Source: Aureimonas glaciei (GTDB lineage: Bacteria > Pseudomonadota > Alphaproteobacteria > Rhizobiales > Rhizobiaceae). From it: a DNA stretch of 64,000 nucleotides. This document shows, piece by piece, positions 38,509 to 48,810 of the stretch (the stretch's first letter is position 1; each line of letters begins with the position of its first letter). The DNA is taken from assembly GCF_014643375.1 (NCBI RefSeq), contig NZ_BMJJ01000003.1, positions 310,001 to 374,000 on the forward strand, in the 5' to 3' direction. The position numbers and the translations under genes were made by a program. The notes under the pieces are model-generated. The model made no database searches and was not told where the DNA came from. It saw only the letters and a list, made by a program, of their open reading frames with translations.

Positions 38509-39831
38509 ATGACGAAAGCCACCAAGGGCATGGGCACGCGAGGCATGTCGCGCCGCACCTTCTTCACCGGCGCGGCGGCGGCCGGTGCCGCGATGCTGCC
38601 GGTTGCCGGTCACGCGCAGTCCGCTCTCGATGGCCTCCTGGCCGCGCCGCGCCGCGGCAACTGGAAAGATCAGTTCGACACCGGCGGATCGACCACGGTC
38701 AGGGTCGCCTCGAACCAGCCGGTCTTCTCGCCCAATACCGTCGGCTCGATGCAGCAGGCGCTCGAGACCTATCGCGGCATCGTCTCGGCCGGTGGCTGGC
38801 CGATGGTGCCCGACCAGGCGAAGCTGCAGCTCGGCGTGGTCGATCCCTCGGTCGCCACGCTTCGCCAGCGCCTGATGGTCTCCGGCGACCTCGCGCAGTC
38901 GGCTGGCATGTCGCCTGCCTTCGACAGCTATGTCGATGCCGCCGCCAAGCGCTTCCAGGCGCGTCACGGCCTGCCCGACGACGGCGTCGTCTCGACCTAT
39001 ACCTTCAAGGCGCTGAACGTGCCGGCCGACATTCGCCTCGGCCAGCTGCAGACCAACATCGTCCGCCTGCAGTCCATGTCCGGCCCGCTCGGCGACCGCT
39101 TCGTCATGGTCAACGTCCCGGCCGCGGCGATCGAGGCGGTCGAGAACGGCCGCGTCGTGCAGCGCCACACCGCTGTCGTCGGCAAGATCGACCGTCAGAC
39201 GCCAATCCTGAATTCCAAGATCACCAACCTCAACCTCAATCCCTACTGGCATGCGCCGGTCTCGATCGTCCGCAAGGACATCATTCCGCTGATGCAGAAG
39301 GATCCGACGTATCTGGCGAAGAACGACATCCACATCTTCGCCCCCGACGGCAGCGAGATCCCGCCGGAGACGATCAACTGGAATTCGGAGGATGCGACGC
39401 GCTATCTGTTCCGCCAGAACCCCGGCAAGAACAACGCGATGTCCTCGGTGAAGATCAACTTCCCGAACGAGCATGCTGTCTACATGCACGACACGCCGCA
39501 GCAGAGCCTGTTCTCAAAGCTGATGCGCTTCGAATCGTCGGGCTGCGTGCGCGTCCAGAACGTGCGCGACCTCGTCGTTTGGCTGGCGCGCGACGTGCCG
39601 GGCTGGGATCGCCAGCGCATCGAGCAGGTGATCGCGACGCGCGAGCGCCAGGACATCGACCTGTCGAACCCGGTGCCGGTCTACTTCACCTACATCTCCG
39701 CCTGGGCGACCGATCCGTCGGTGGTGCAGTTCCGCGACGACATCTATCGCCGCGACGGCTCCGAGCTCCTGGCGATGAACGATCAGACGGCGCCTGCCGG
39801 CATGGCGGTGGCGGAAGAGATTCCCTACTGA
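38509..39831 (+). CDS. Tat-exported L,D-transpeptidase with peptidoglycan-binding domain (LdtP-like)
   Basis: Makes 3-3 crosslinks, or links, in peptidoglycan. 440 residues: twin-arginine signal (MSRRTFFTGAAAAGAAML, residues 13-30), a PG_binding_1 region with FQARHGLPDDGVVSTYT, then the YkuD domain with MHDTPQQSLF and the catalytic cysteine Cys346 in SSGCVRV. The start at 38509 was chosen because it gives a proper Tat signal. It lies 339 bp downstream of ldtR, its likely regulator, with its own leader. Confidence 0.9.
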   Translation: MTKATKGMGTRGMSRRTFFTGAAAAGAAMLPVAGHAQSALDGLLAAPRRGNWKDQFDTGGSTTVRVASNQPVFSPNTVGSMQQALETYRGIVSAGGWPMVPDQAKLQLGVVDPSVATLRQRLMVSGDLAQSAGMSPAFDSYVDAAAKRFQARHGLPDDGVVSTYTFKALNVPADIRLGQLQTNIVRLQSMSGPLGDRFVMVNVPAAAIEAVENGRVVQRHTAVVGKIDRQTPILNSKITNLNLNPYWHAPVSIVRKDIIPLMQKDPTYLAKNDIHIFAPDGSEIPPETINWNSEDATRYLFRQNPGKNNAMSSVKINFPNEHAVYMHDTPQQSLFSKLMRFESSGCVRVQNVRDLVVWLARDVPGWDRQRIEQVIATRERQDIDLSNPVPVYFTYISAWATDPSVVQFRDDIYRRDGSELLAMNDQTAPAGMAVAEEIPY

Positions 39832-39875
39832 CCTGCTGACACGGGTCTGCCGAGCCGTCACCGGCACCTGAACCC

Positions 39876-39905
39876 ACGGCCGGGGACGGAAACGTCTCCG
39901 GCCGT
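39876..39905 (+). terminator. hairpin downstream of the L,D-transpeptidase gene
   Basis: A 13-bp stem with one G-T pair (ACGGCCGGGGACG / CGTCTCCGGCCGT) and a GAAA tetraloop, followed by TCCGTTT, about 45 nt after the stop codon. Confidence 0.5.
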
Positions 39906-40027
39906 TCCGTTTGCGGCCCGCCCCCGTCGCGACGGGACGAGTGGCGAGCATCCGGGACATGTGTTATCCGCCTCAATGCATCCGGCGGGCCGACTTGCGA
40001 TCCCGCCCCGAACTCGGAGTGACCGGA

Positions 40028-41341
<1,314 letters not shown>

Positions 41342-41347
41342 GCCGGC

Positions 41348-41929
41348 ATGCGATGCCCCTATTGCGGCTCTCTCGACAGCCAGGTGAAGGATTCGCGCCC
41401 GGCCGAGGATGGCGGCGCGATCCGCCGCCGCAGGGTCTGCCCGGACTGCGGGGGCCGCTTCACCACCTTCGAGCGCGTGCAGCTGCGCGAGCTGGTGGTG
41501 GTGAAGAAATCCGGCCGGCGCGTCGCCTTCGACCGCGACAAGCTGGCGCGGTCGGTGCAGGTCGCGCTGCGCAAGCGCGCGGTCGATCCCGACCGGATCG
41601 AGCGGATGATTTCGGGCATCGTCCGCCAGCTGGAATCGACGGGTGAGTCGGACATCCAGTCCGACCACATCGGTCTCCTCGTGATGGAGGCGCTGCGCGG
41701 GCTCGACGACGTCGCCTATGTCCGCTTCGCCTCGGTCTACCGCGATTTCCGCGAGGCGAAGGATTTCGCCGCCGTGATCGGCGAACTGGCCGGGTCGGTG
41801 CCGGCGCCGGATGCCGAGGTGTCGCTGCCGCCCTTGGCCGGGACCGCGCTGGCCGACAGTGGCGCGGCCGAGACGGCCGGAGCCGGGGATCCGGGTCTTG
41901 CGAAGCGGGAACCCGATGACGCCGGCTGA
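41348..41929 (+). CDS. nrdR: transcriptional repressor NrdR
   Basis: Zinc-ribbon/ATP-cone repressor of ribonucleotide reductase genes. 193 residues: ribbon [18 protein letters not shown] with the second CPDCGGRF pair, then the ATP-cone ([20 protein letters not shown]). The last ~40 residues (Pro/Ala-rich, after [12 protein letters not shown]) extend beyond the ~150-160 usual for the family. The end overlaps ribD by 14 bp in another frame. No NrdR box is evident in the window. Confidence 0.95.
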   Translation: MRCPYCGSLDSQVKDSRPAEDGGAIRRRRVCPDCGGRFTTFERVQLRELVVVKKSGRRVAFDRDKLARSVQVALRKRAVDPDRIERMISGIVRQLESTGESDIQSDHIGLLVMEALRGLDDVAYVRFASVYRDFREAKDFAAVIGELAGSVPAPDAEVSLPPLAGTALADSGAAETAGAGDPGLAKREPDDAG

Positions 41930-43097
41930 CGGGACCGATGGCGCCGGTCCGTCCGCCGAGCCTGGTTTTGAGGAGAGCGGCCGCGCGTCGCCCGTCACCG
42001 ATCTCGACCGCCGCTTCATGGCCGCGACCATCCGCCTGTCGGAACGCCATGTCGGTCTGACCGGCACCAACCCCTCCGTCGGCACGCTGATCGTGCGCGA
42101 CGACGGCGACGGGCCTGTGATCGTCGGGCGCGGCATCACCGCGCCGGGCGGGCGGCCGCATGCAGAGACCATCGCGCTGACGGAGGCCGGGGACCTGGCC
42201 ATCGGCGCCACCGCCTATGTCACGCTCGAGCCCTGCGCCCATCACGGCCGCACGCCGCCCTGCGCGGAAGCTCTGGTGCGGGCGGGAATCGCCCGCGTCG
42301 TCGCGGCGGCCGGCGATCCCGATCCGCGCGTCAGCGGCCGCGGCCACGCCATTCTGCGGGCCGGGGGCATTTCGGTCGTTCCCCATCTCCTGGCCGACGA
42401 AGCCCGCCAGCCGATGTCCGGCTACCTCGCCCGACTGACGCGCAAGCGCCCGGAAGTGACGCTGAAGCTCGCCGTCTCGCGCGACGGCATGATCGGACGC
42501 CGCGGCGGCGGCCAGGTGGCGATCACCGGCCCTGTCGCCAATGCGCAGACGCATCTCTTGCGGGCCCGCCACGACGCGATCCTCGTCGGCGCCGGCACCA
42601 TCCACGAGGACGATCCGGCGCTGACCTGCCGGCTGCCGGGCCTCGAAAGCCGTTCGCCGCTGCGCATCGTGCTCGACGCCGGCCTGCGCACGGCGCTGTC
42701 GTCGCGGCTCGTCCGCACCGCGAGCGAGACGCCGACCGCCTTCGCCGTGCTCGGCGATCCCGCCGCCGCGGCTGCCTTTCGCGCCGCCGGCTGCGAGCTC
42801 ATCGCCTGCGAGGCCGAGCCCGGCACCGACCGGATCGCGCTCGAGGAACTGCTCGACGATCTCGCCGCACGCGGGATATCGAGCCTTCTCGTGGAGGGCG
42901 GGGCGCAGACGGCGCGCTCCTTCCTCGAGCAGAACCTCGTCGACCGCATTGTGCTCGTCACGGGCGACACTCTGGTCGGCGCCGGCGGCATTGCATCGCC
43001 GCTCGTCCCGTCCGATATGCCGGCAGACTTCCGGGCAGGCCGCCAGCTGCAGCTCGGCCCCGACCTCTGGCGCGAATACGAGCGCCGAACCTTTTAG
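41916..43097 (+). CDS. ribD: bifunctional riboflavin biosynthesis deaminase/reductase RibD
   Basis: Second and third steps of riboflavin synthesis from GTP. 393 residues: N-terminal deaminase with the zinc motifs HAETIAL and [16 protein letters not shown]-terminal reductase with [28 protein letters not shown] and [13 protein letters not shown]. The start at 41916 overlaps nrdR; the ATG at [11 protein letters not shown] (33 codons later) is an alternative because the first ~30 residues are low-complexity. Confidence 0.95.
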   Translation: MTPADGTDGAGPSAEPGFEESGRASPVTDLDRRFMAATIRLSERHVGLTGTNPSVGTLIVRDDGDGPVIVGRGITAPGGRPHAETIALTEAGDLAIGATAYVTLEPCAHHGRTPPCAEALVRAGIARVVAAAGDPDPRVSGRGHAILRAGGISVVPHLLADEARQPMSGYLARLTRKRPEVTLKLAVSRDGMIGRRGGGQVAITGPVANAQTHLLRARHDAILVGAGTIHEDDPALTCRLPGLESRSPLRIVLDAGLRTALSSRLVRTASETPTAFAVLGDPAAAAAFRAAGCELIACEAEPGTDRIALEELLDDLAARGISSLLVEGGAQTARSFLEQNLVDRIVLVTGDTLVGAGGIASPLVPSDMPADFRAGRQLQLGPDLWREYERRTF

Positions 43098-43105
43098 GAA
43101 GTGCC

Positions 43106-43720
43106 ATGTTCACCGGCATCGTCACCGACATCGGCCGCATCGCATCCGTCACGCCGCTGGCCGAAGGCAAGCGTCTGCGCGTCGAGACCGCCTACGAGCC
43201 TGCGGGCATCGCCATCGGCGCCTCGATCGCCTGCAGCGGCGTCTGCCTCACCGTCACCGCGCTGCCCGACCATGGCAGCAACGAGCGCTGGTTCGAGGTC
43301 GAGGCCTGGGAAGAGGCGTTGCGGCTGACGACGGCGGGCAACTGGGGCGAGGGGACACGCATCAACCTCGAGCGCGCTTTGAAGCTCGGCGACGAGCTCG
43401 GCGGCCACCTCGTCTCCGGCCATGTCGACGCCATGGCCGACATCGTGAAGCGCGAGGAAGAAGGGGAAGCGACCCGCTTCACCCTCCGCGCCGACCCCGC
43501 GCACAAGCGCTACATCGCGAAAAAGGGCTCGGTCTGCCTCGACGGCACGTCGCTGACCGTCAACGGCGTCGACGACGACCTCTTCGACGTCCTCCTCATC
43601 CGTCACTCGCTCGCGGTGACCACCTGGGGCGATCGGCAGGCGGGCGACCGCGTCAATCTCGAGATCGACCAGATCGCCCGCTATGCCGAGCGGCTGTTTG
43701 CCGCGCGCGAAGCCGGCTGA
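43106..43720 (+). CDS. ribE: riboflavin synthase alpha chain
   Basis: Dismutates two 6,7-dimethyl-8-ribityllumazine to riboflavin. 204 residues in two homologous lumazine-binding barrels: MFTGIVTDIGRI...ASIACSGVCLTV in the first and GHVDAMADI...KGSVCLDGTSLTVNGV in the second. Follows ribD by 8 bp. Here ribH is not next but 2.8 kb downstream, beyond a three-gene transporter. Confidence 0.96.
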   Translation: MFTGIVTDIGRIASVTPLAEGKRLRVETAYEPAGIAIGASIACSGVCLTVTALPDHGSNERWFEVEAWEEALRLTTAGNWGEGTRINLERALKLGDELGGHLVSGHVDAMADIVKREEEGEATRFTLRADPAHKRYIAKKGSVCLDGTSLTVNGVDDDLFDVLLIRHSLAVTTWGDRQAGDRVNLEIDQIARYAERLFAAREAG

Positions 43721-43962
43721 GGCGCCGGACGCGGTCTGAGCCGGTCCGAACGACAAGCGCTCTTCGGCCAGAGGGTTAGGCATCGGCCTGCAATTGCGCT
43801 CGTCATTTCCAGCGTGACGGCGCCACGGTCGCAGCCGCTGGGGAGAAACAAACGTCCCCCCTTTGGCCTTTCGACGACAATTCATGCCTTGAGAATGGGC
43901 AGCGAAATGCCGAGTTTCCGGGCAACGCGCTTGATGCGCCTCTGGATTCAGGAATCACCGAC

Positions 43963-44724
43963 ATGACCCGCATTCTCGCTACCGCCTTCGCCCTGCTCGC
44001 GCTCGGCACCGCCGCCTCGGCTGGCAGCCTCGACGACGTCAAGGCCGCCGGCGCGCTGCGCATCGGCACCGAGGGCACCTATGCGCCCTTCACTTTCCAC
44101 GACGCCTCGGGCGCGCTGGTCGGCTTCGACGTCGAGATCGGCCAGGCCGTGGCGAAGGAGCTCGGCGTCAAGGCCGAGTTCGTTGAGGGCAAGTGGGACG
44201 GCCTGATTGCCGGCCTGGCCTCCGACCGCTACGACGCCGTCATCAACCAGGTTGGCATCACCGAGGAGCGCCAGGCGCGCTTCGACTTCTCGAAGCCCTA
44301 CATCGTCTCCAAGGCCGTGCTGATCGTGAAGGCGGACAATGACGCGATCAAGGATTTCGCCGATCTCAAGGGCCTGCGCGCGGCGCAGTCGCTGACGTCC
44401 AACTACGGCAAGATCGCCGAGACGGCGGGCGCAAGCCTCGTCGGCACCGACGGCTTCGACCAGTCGATCCAGCTCGTCCTGACGGGACGCGCGGATGCGA
44501 CGATCAACGACAACCTCTCCTTCCTCGACTTCAAGAAGCAGAAGCCGGACGCGCCGGTGAAGATCGTGGCGACGCAGGACGAGGCCGCAGCCTCGGGCAT
44601 CATCGTGCAGAAGGGCAATCCCGAGCTCGTCGCCGCGATCGACGCGGCGCTCGACGCGATCCGCGCCGACGGCACCTACAAGACGATCTCCGACAAGTAT
44701 TTTGGCACCGACGTTTCGCAGTAA
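43963..44724 (+). CDS. polar amino acid (cystine-type) ABC transporter substrate-binding protein
   Basis: Periplasmic binding protein, 253 residues. Signal peptide residues 1-20 (AFALLALGTAASA). The ligand core matches the cystine/polar amino-acid family: LRIGTEGTYAPFTFHD, GFDVEIGQAVAKELG, KWDGLIAGLASDRYDAVINQVGITEER in part, and FDFSKPYI. Closest by eye to E. coli FliY/TcyJ cystine-binding protein. First of a three-gene importer with the permease and ATPase that follow; it is preceded by a 242-bp gap in which I saw no recognisable riboswitch. Confidence 0.9.
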   Translation: MTRILATAFALLALGTAASAGSLDDVKAAGALRIGTEGTYAPFTFHDASGALVGFDVEIGQAVAKELGVKAEFVEGKWDGLIAGLASDRYDAVINQVGITEERQARFDFSKPYIVSKAVLIVKADNDAIKDFADLKGLRAAQSLTSNYGKIAETAGASLVGTDGFDQSIQLVLTGRADATINDNLSFLDFKKQKPDAPVKIVATQDEAAASGIIVQKGNPELVAAIDAALDAIRADGTYKTISDKYFGTDVSQ

Positions 44725-44865
44725 GGCCGCGCATTTCCTGCTCGGCCGCGGCGGAGGGTGACCTCTGCCGCGGCCGCCCTAGTTTGAGAACACGAACGAA
44801 GACGGCGGGGTGAGGGGCGGAGCGCCGACCCTTGCGACGAGCCGTCATCGCGGGCCGAGTGCCCG

Positions 44866-45567
44866 GTGCGACAGGAACGGACCGCTTTGCCCCCCGCCTT
44901 GCAACTGATGCTCGATTCGCTGCTGCCGTTGGTGCAAGCCGCGATCACCTTCACCGTGCCGCTGGCGATTCTCTCCTTCGCCTTCGGCCTGACGCTCGGT
45001 TTCCTCATCGCGATCGCCCGCCTGTTCGGGCCGAAGCCGATCGCTCTCATGGCCAGATTTTACGTCTGGTTCATCCGCGGCACGCCGCTGCTCGTCCAGC
45101 TCTTCGTCATCTTCTACGGCCTGCCGAGCCTCGGCATCCTGATCGACGCCTTTCCGGCGGCGCTGATCGGCTTCAGCCTCAGCGTCGGCGCCTATACGTC
45201 GGAGATCATCCGGGCGGCGCTGTCGTCGATCACCAAGGGGCAGTGGGAGGCGGCTTATGCCGTCGGGATGACGCAGAGCCAGGCGCTGCGGCGCACGATC
45301 GTGCCGCAGGCGGTGCGCGTCGCCGTGCCGCCGCTGTCGAACTCCTTCATCTCGTTGGTCAAGGACACCTCGCTCGCCGCCGCGATCACCGTGCCGGAGC
45401 TGTTCCAGCAGGCGCAGCGCATCGTCGCCGTCACCTACGAACCGCTGATCCTCTATGTCGAGGCGGCGCTGCTCTATCTCATCCTGTCCTCCGTCCTCTC
45501 CGCGCTGCAGGGGCGGCTGGAAAAACGGTTCGGGCGACAGGGCGGCTTTTTGGAGCAGGGCGCATGA
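44866..45567 (+). CDS. polar amino acid (cystine-type) ABC transporter permease
   Basis: 233 residues (if the GTG at 44866 is used; a TTG at 44887 with AGGA upstream is possible). Five helices; the HisMQ-type signature is present: FYVWFIRGTPLLVQLFVIFYGLP, AYTSEIIRAALSSITKGQWEAA and the EAA loop AVGMTQSQALRRTIVPQA. Ends in ATGA overlapping the ATPase start. Most like TcyL/YecS. Confidence 0.9.
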   Translation: MRQERTALPPALQLMLDSLLPLVQAAITFTVPLAILSFAFGLTLGFLIAIARLFGPKPIALMARFYVWFIRGTPLLVQLFVIFYGLPSLGILIDAFPAALIGFSLSVGAYTSEIIRAALSSITKGQWEAAYAVGMTQSQALRRTIVPQAVRVAVPPLSNSFISLVKDTSLAAAITVPELFQQAQRIVAVTYEPLILYVEAALLYLILSSVLSALQGRLEKRFGRQGGFLEQGA

Positions 45568-46322
45568 TCCGCCTCACCGGCATCGTCAAGCGTTTTGGCG
45601 AGAACACAGTCCTGAATGGCGTCGACCTCGACATCCCGGAGGGAGAGGTGACGGCGCTGATCGGCCCGTCCGGCAGCGGCAAGAGCACGCTGCTGCGCAC
45701 GGCGAACCTTCTCGAGATTCCCGAAGCCGGGACGCTCGAGATCGGCGACGCCCGCATCGTCTTCGCGCCGGACCGAAAGCCGCCGCAGGCGGAAATCCTC
45801 GCCATGCGCCGCCGGACCGGCATGATCTTCCAGAATTTCCAGCTCTTTCCCCATCGCAGCGTCGCCGACAATGTGACGGAGGGGCTCGTGACCGTCTGGA
45901 AGTGGTCGGCGGACAAGGCCCGGGCGCATGCCATGGACCTCCTCGACAAGGTCGGCATGGCCCACAAGGCGGACGCCTGGCCGGCGACCCTCTCCGGTGG
46001 TCAGCAGCAGCGTGTCGCCATCGCCCGCGCCATCGCCGCCTCGCCAAAACTTCTCCTGTGCGACGAGCCGACCTCGGCGCTCGATCCGGAACTCGCCGCT
46101 GAGGTGGTCGAGGTTCTCGGCAAGCTGGCCGGGGAGGGAATGACCATGCTGATGGCGACGCACGACCTGCGCCTCGCCGACCAGATCGCCCACCGCGTCG
46201 CCTTTCTCGACGGCGGCACGATCGTCGAACACGGCCCCCCGGAGGAAATCTTCCGCCACCCGACTGATCCGCGCACCATTCGTTTCGTCCGCACGCTGCT
46301 GGGAACGCCGCAGGCGGTCTGA
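45564..46322 (+). CDS. polar amino acid (cystine-type) ABC transporter ATP-binding protein
   Basis: 252 residues. Walker A GPSGSGKST at 34-42, Q-loop MIFQNFQLFPH, signature LSGGQQQR, Walker B LLLCDEPTSALDPE and switch histidine ATHD. Translation is coupled to the permease by a four-base overlap. With its partners it forms a complete importer placed between ribE and ribH. The transported solute is inferred only from the binding-protein resemblance. Confidence 0.92.
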   Translation: MIRLTGIVKRFGENTVLNGVDLDIPEGEVTALIGPSGSGKSTLLRTANLLEIPEAGTLEIGDARIVFAPDRKPPQAEILAMRRRTGMIFQNFQLFPHRSVADNVTEGLVTVWKWSADKARAHAMDLLDKVGMAHKADAWPATLSGGQQQRVAIARAIAASPKLLLCDEPTSALDPELAAEVVEVLGKLAGEGMTMLMATHDLRLADQIAHRVAFLDGGTIVEHGPPEEIFRHPTDPRTIRFVRTLLGTPQAV

Positions 46323-46514
46323 TGGCCTGGCGCAGGGCGGCGGCGGGGGCAGAGCGGGGTCCCGGGCCGGGGCTCCCCGCGCGGCAACTGAGGCTCGCTC
46401 GGACAATATCCCTCGACGTCTCGATATCCCTTCCGCCCGACTTGAGGTAAGGACTGCGCTTCGGCCGCCGGGCAATGCCCCGCCGCCGCCAGCATCGACG
46501 CCAAAGGGTCACCC

Positions 46515-46961
46515 ATGTCCGCTCCGCATCTCCTCGTCATCGAGGCCCGCTTCTACGACCACATCGCCGATGCCCAGCTGGCCGGCGCCAAGGCGGCGCT
46601 CGGCGCGGCCGGCGCGACCTACGACGTCGTGACGGTGCCCGGCGCGCTGGAGATTCCCGCCGCCATCAGCTTCGCCCTCGTCGGCGGCGAGGAGGGCGGC
46701 GCCGCCTATGACGGCTTCGTCGCGCTCGGCTGCGTCATCCGCGGCGAGACCTATCATTTCGAGATCGTCTCGAACGAATCCTCGCGCGCTTTGATGGACC
46801 TGACGTTCCAGGAAGGTCTCGCCATCGGCAACGGCATCCTGACCGTCGAGAACGAGGCGCAGGCGCTGGAGCGCGCGCTGCCGGAGCGGCTGAACAAGGG
46901 CGGCGCCGCGGCGCAAGCGGCCCTGACGATGATCGCCCTGCGCGAAAAACTGGGAGGCTGA
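46515..46961 (+). CDS. ribH: 6,7-dimethyl-8-ribityllumazine synthase
   Basis: Penultimate riboflavin enzyme, 148 residues, forming pentamers or icosahedra. Motifs: [45 protein letters not shown] and FGILTVE-like [15 protein letters not shown]. Next to nusB (1 bp gap), the conserved ribH-nusB pair. Confidence 0.95.
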   Translation: MSAPHLLVIEARFYDHIADAQLAGAKAALGAAGATYDVVTVPGALEIPAAISFALVGGEEGGAAYDGFVALGCVIRGETYHFEIVSNESSRALMDLTFQEGLAIGNGILTVENEAQALERALPERLNKGGAAAQAALTMIALREKLGG

Positions 46962-46962
46962 G

Positions 46963-47448
46963 ATGTCCGACGCCGACGCCAAACCCGTCAAGCCCGCCAA
47001 CAAGCGCGGCGCCGCGCGCCTCGCCGCGGTGCAGGCGCTCTACCAGATGGATGTCGGCGGCACGCCGCTGCTGGAGATCGTCGCCGAATACGAATCCTTC
47101 CGCCTCGGGCAGGAGGTCGATGGCGAGACCTATCGCGAGGCGGACGCAGCCTGGTTCCGCGATGTCGTTTCGGGGGTCGTGCGCGGCCAGACCGAGATCG
47201 ACCCGCTGATCCACACCTCGCTGACGCCGGACTGGCCGCTGGCCCGCCTCGACACGACGCTTCGGGCGATCCTGCGCGCCGGCACCTACGAAGTGATGAA
47301 CCGCAAGGACGTGCCGGTCGCCGTCATCGTCACCGAATATGTCGACGTCGCCAAGGCCTTCTACTCAGAGGACGAGCCGCGCCTCGTCAATGCCGTGCTC
47401 GACCGCATCGCCCGCCGCTCGCGGGGCGAAGGCCGCGGCACGAGCTGA
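46963..47448 (+). CDS. nusB: transcription antitermination factor NusB
   Basis: With NusE/S10 binds boxA RNA in rRNA antitermination. 161 residues: [17 protein letters not shown] at the N-terminus and [33 protein letters not shown] in part near the C-terminus. Starts one base after ribH. Confidence 0.95.
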   Translation: MSDADAKPVKPANKRGAARLAAVQALYQMDVGGTPLLEIVAEYESFRLGQEVDGETYREADAAWFRDVVSGVVRGQTEIDPLIHTSLTPDWPLARLDTTLRAILRAGTYEVMNRKDVPVAVIVTEYVDVAKAFYSEDEPRLVNAVLDRIARRSRGEGRGTS

Positions 47449-47450
47449 CG

Positions 47451-48674
47451 ATGACGGCCGCGGCGCTTCCTGGCGGCCAGGCTCTGGCGCGGCGCAACGC
47501 CTTCGTGCTGGCGGCGGCGCAGGCGCTGGTCGGGGCGGCAGCGCCCATCACCATCGCCAGCGGCGGTCTGGCCGGCTTCTGGCTGCTCGGCCTCGACAAG
47601 TCCCTGGCGACGCTGCCCGTCACCGGCTTCAACATCGGCATCGCCCTCGGCGCCCTGCCGGCCGCTGCTTTGATGCGGATCGTCGGGCGCAAGCACGGAT
47701 TTGTCGCCGGCGCCTGCTTGACCGCCACCGGTGGGCTAGCGGCCGCAACGGCGCTGTTCCGGCAGGAGTTCTGGTTCTTCGCGCTGGCCCTGGCGATGAT
47801 CGGCATCGGCGGCGCCTTCGTCCAGCAATACCGCTTCGCCGCCACCGACGGCGCGCCGAAAGCCTTCCAGCCGCGCGCCATCGCCACCGTCCTCGTCGGC
47901 GGCATCTTCGCCGCGGTGATCGGGCCGCAGGCGCTGCGCTTCACCACCGGCCTGTTCGCGCCGATCGAGTTCGCCGGCGCCTTCGTCGCCGTCACCGGCC
48001 TCGCCCTCGCCGGCGCCCTGGTGCTCCATGCCCTGCGCGATGTCGCGCCGGCCGGGCCCTTACTGCCGGCGGACGACCTGCCGGCCCGCCCCCTCGGCGA
48101 GATCGCGCGACAGCCGGCCTTCATCGTCGCTCTGCTCTGCGGCGTCGGCACCTATGCGATGATGAGCTTCGTCATGACCGGCGCGCCGCTTGCCATCGTC
48201 GGCTGCGGCTTCTCCCAGGATATCGGCGTCCTCGGCATCCAGTGGCACGTGCTCGCCATGTTCGCCCCGAGCTTTTTCACCGGGCGCATCATCGCCCGTT
48301 TCGGCAGGGAAACGGTGGTGGCGACCGGCCTTCTTCTGACCGCCGCCGCTGCAGGCGTCGCGATCGAGGGCGAGGAGATCTGGAATTTCTGGCTCTCCCT
48401 GGTGCTGCTCGGCCTCGGCTGGAATTTCGGTTTCATCGGCGCCACCGCCATGGTCGCCGAGACCTACCGGCCGTCCGAGAAGAACAAGACGCAAGGCCTG
48501 CACGACTTCGTCCTGTTCTCTTGCGTCGCGCTCTCGTCCTTCCTCTCCGGCCGCGTGCTGGTGGCGGAGGGGTGGCATACGATGAATTTCGTCGTCTTCC
48601 CCGTCGTCGGCGTCTGCCTCCTCGCTCTGCTCCTGCAAAAGCGGTTGTTCTCCAAGGCGATTGCCCCCGTCTGA
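47451..48674 (+). CDS. MFS transporter
   Basis: 407 residues, about 12 hydrophobic helices (for example ALALAMIGIGGAF, FLALVGG-like segments). Starts 2 bp after the nusB stop, so probably cotranscribed with ribH-nusB. Charged loop RIVGRKHG after the second helix fits the MFS A-motif position. In many relatives thiL occupies the slot between nusB and hppA; the MFS gene is here instead. Substrate not predictable. Confidence 0.85.
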   Translation: MTAAALPGGQALARRNAFVLAAAQALVGAAAPITIASGGLAGFWLLGLDKSLATLPVTGFNIGIALGALPAAALMRIVGRKHGFVAGACLTATGGLAAATALFRQEFWFFALALAMIGIGGAFVQQYRFAATDGAPKAFQPRAIATVLVGGIFAAVIGPQALRFTTGLFAPIEFAGAFVAVTGLALAGALVLHALRDVAPAGPLLPADDLPARPLGEIARQPAFIVALLCGVGTYAMMSFVMTGAPLAIVGCGFSQDIGVLGIQWHVLAMFAPSFFTGRIIARFGRETVVATGLLLTAAAAGVAIEGEEIWNFWLSLVLLGLGWNFGFIGATAMVAETYRPSEKNKTQGLHDFVLFSCVALSSFLSGRVLVAEGWHTMNFVVFPVVGVCLLALLLQKRLFSKAIAPV

Positions 48675-48810
48675 AGCGGGGCGCGACGCCTTGACGCAAC
48701 GCAACCCTCCTATAACCTCCCCCCGCCGGGAGGAGGGGGGACGCGTTCCCCGCCGGTAACGTGTGCAAGGCAGCCGCGGGGTCGCCCGTCGGCGGGAGCG
48801 AGGGAACAGC

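Noticed and set aside
39832-40027. Glycine riboswitch upstream of glyA
   Set aside because: No glycine-aptamer core; the hairpin there is better explained as the terminator of the preceding gene.
43721-43962. FMN or SAM-type riboswitch around the riboflavin genes and the ABC importer
   Set aside because: I looked for the conserved RFN and SAM-II core sequences here and in 46323-46514 and saw none; a covariance search would be decisive.
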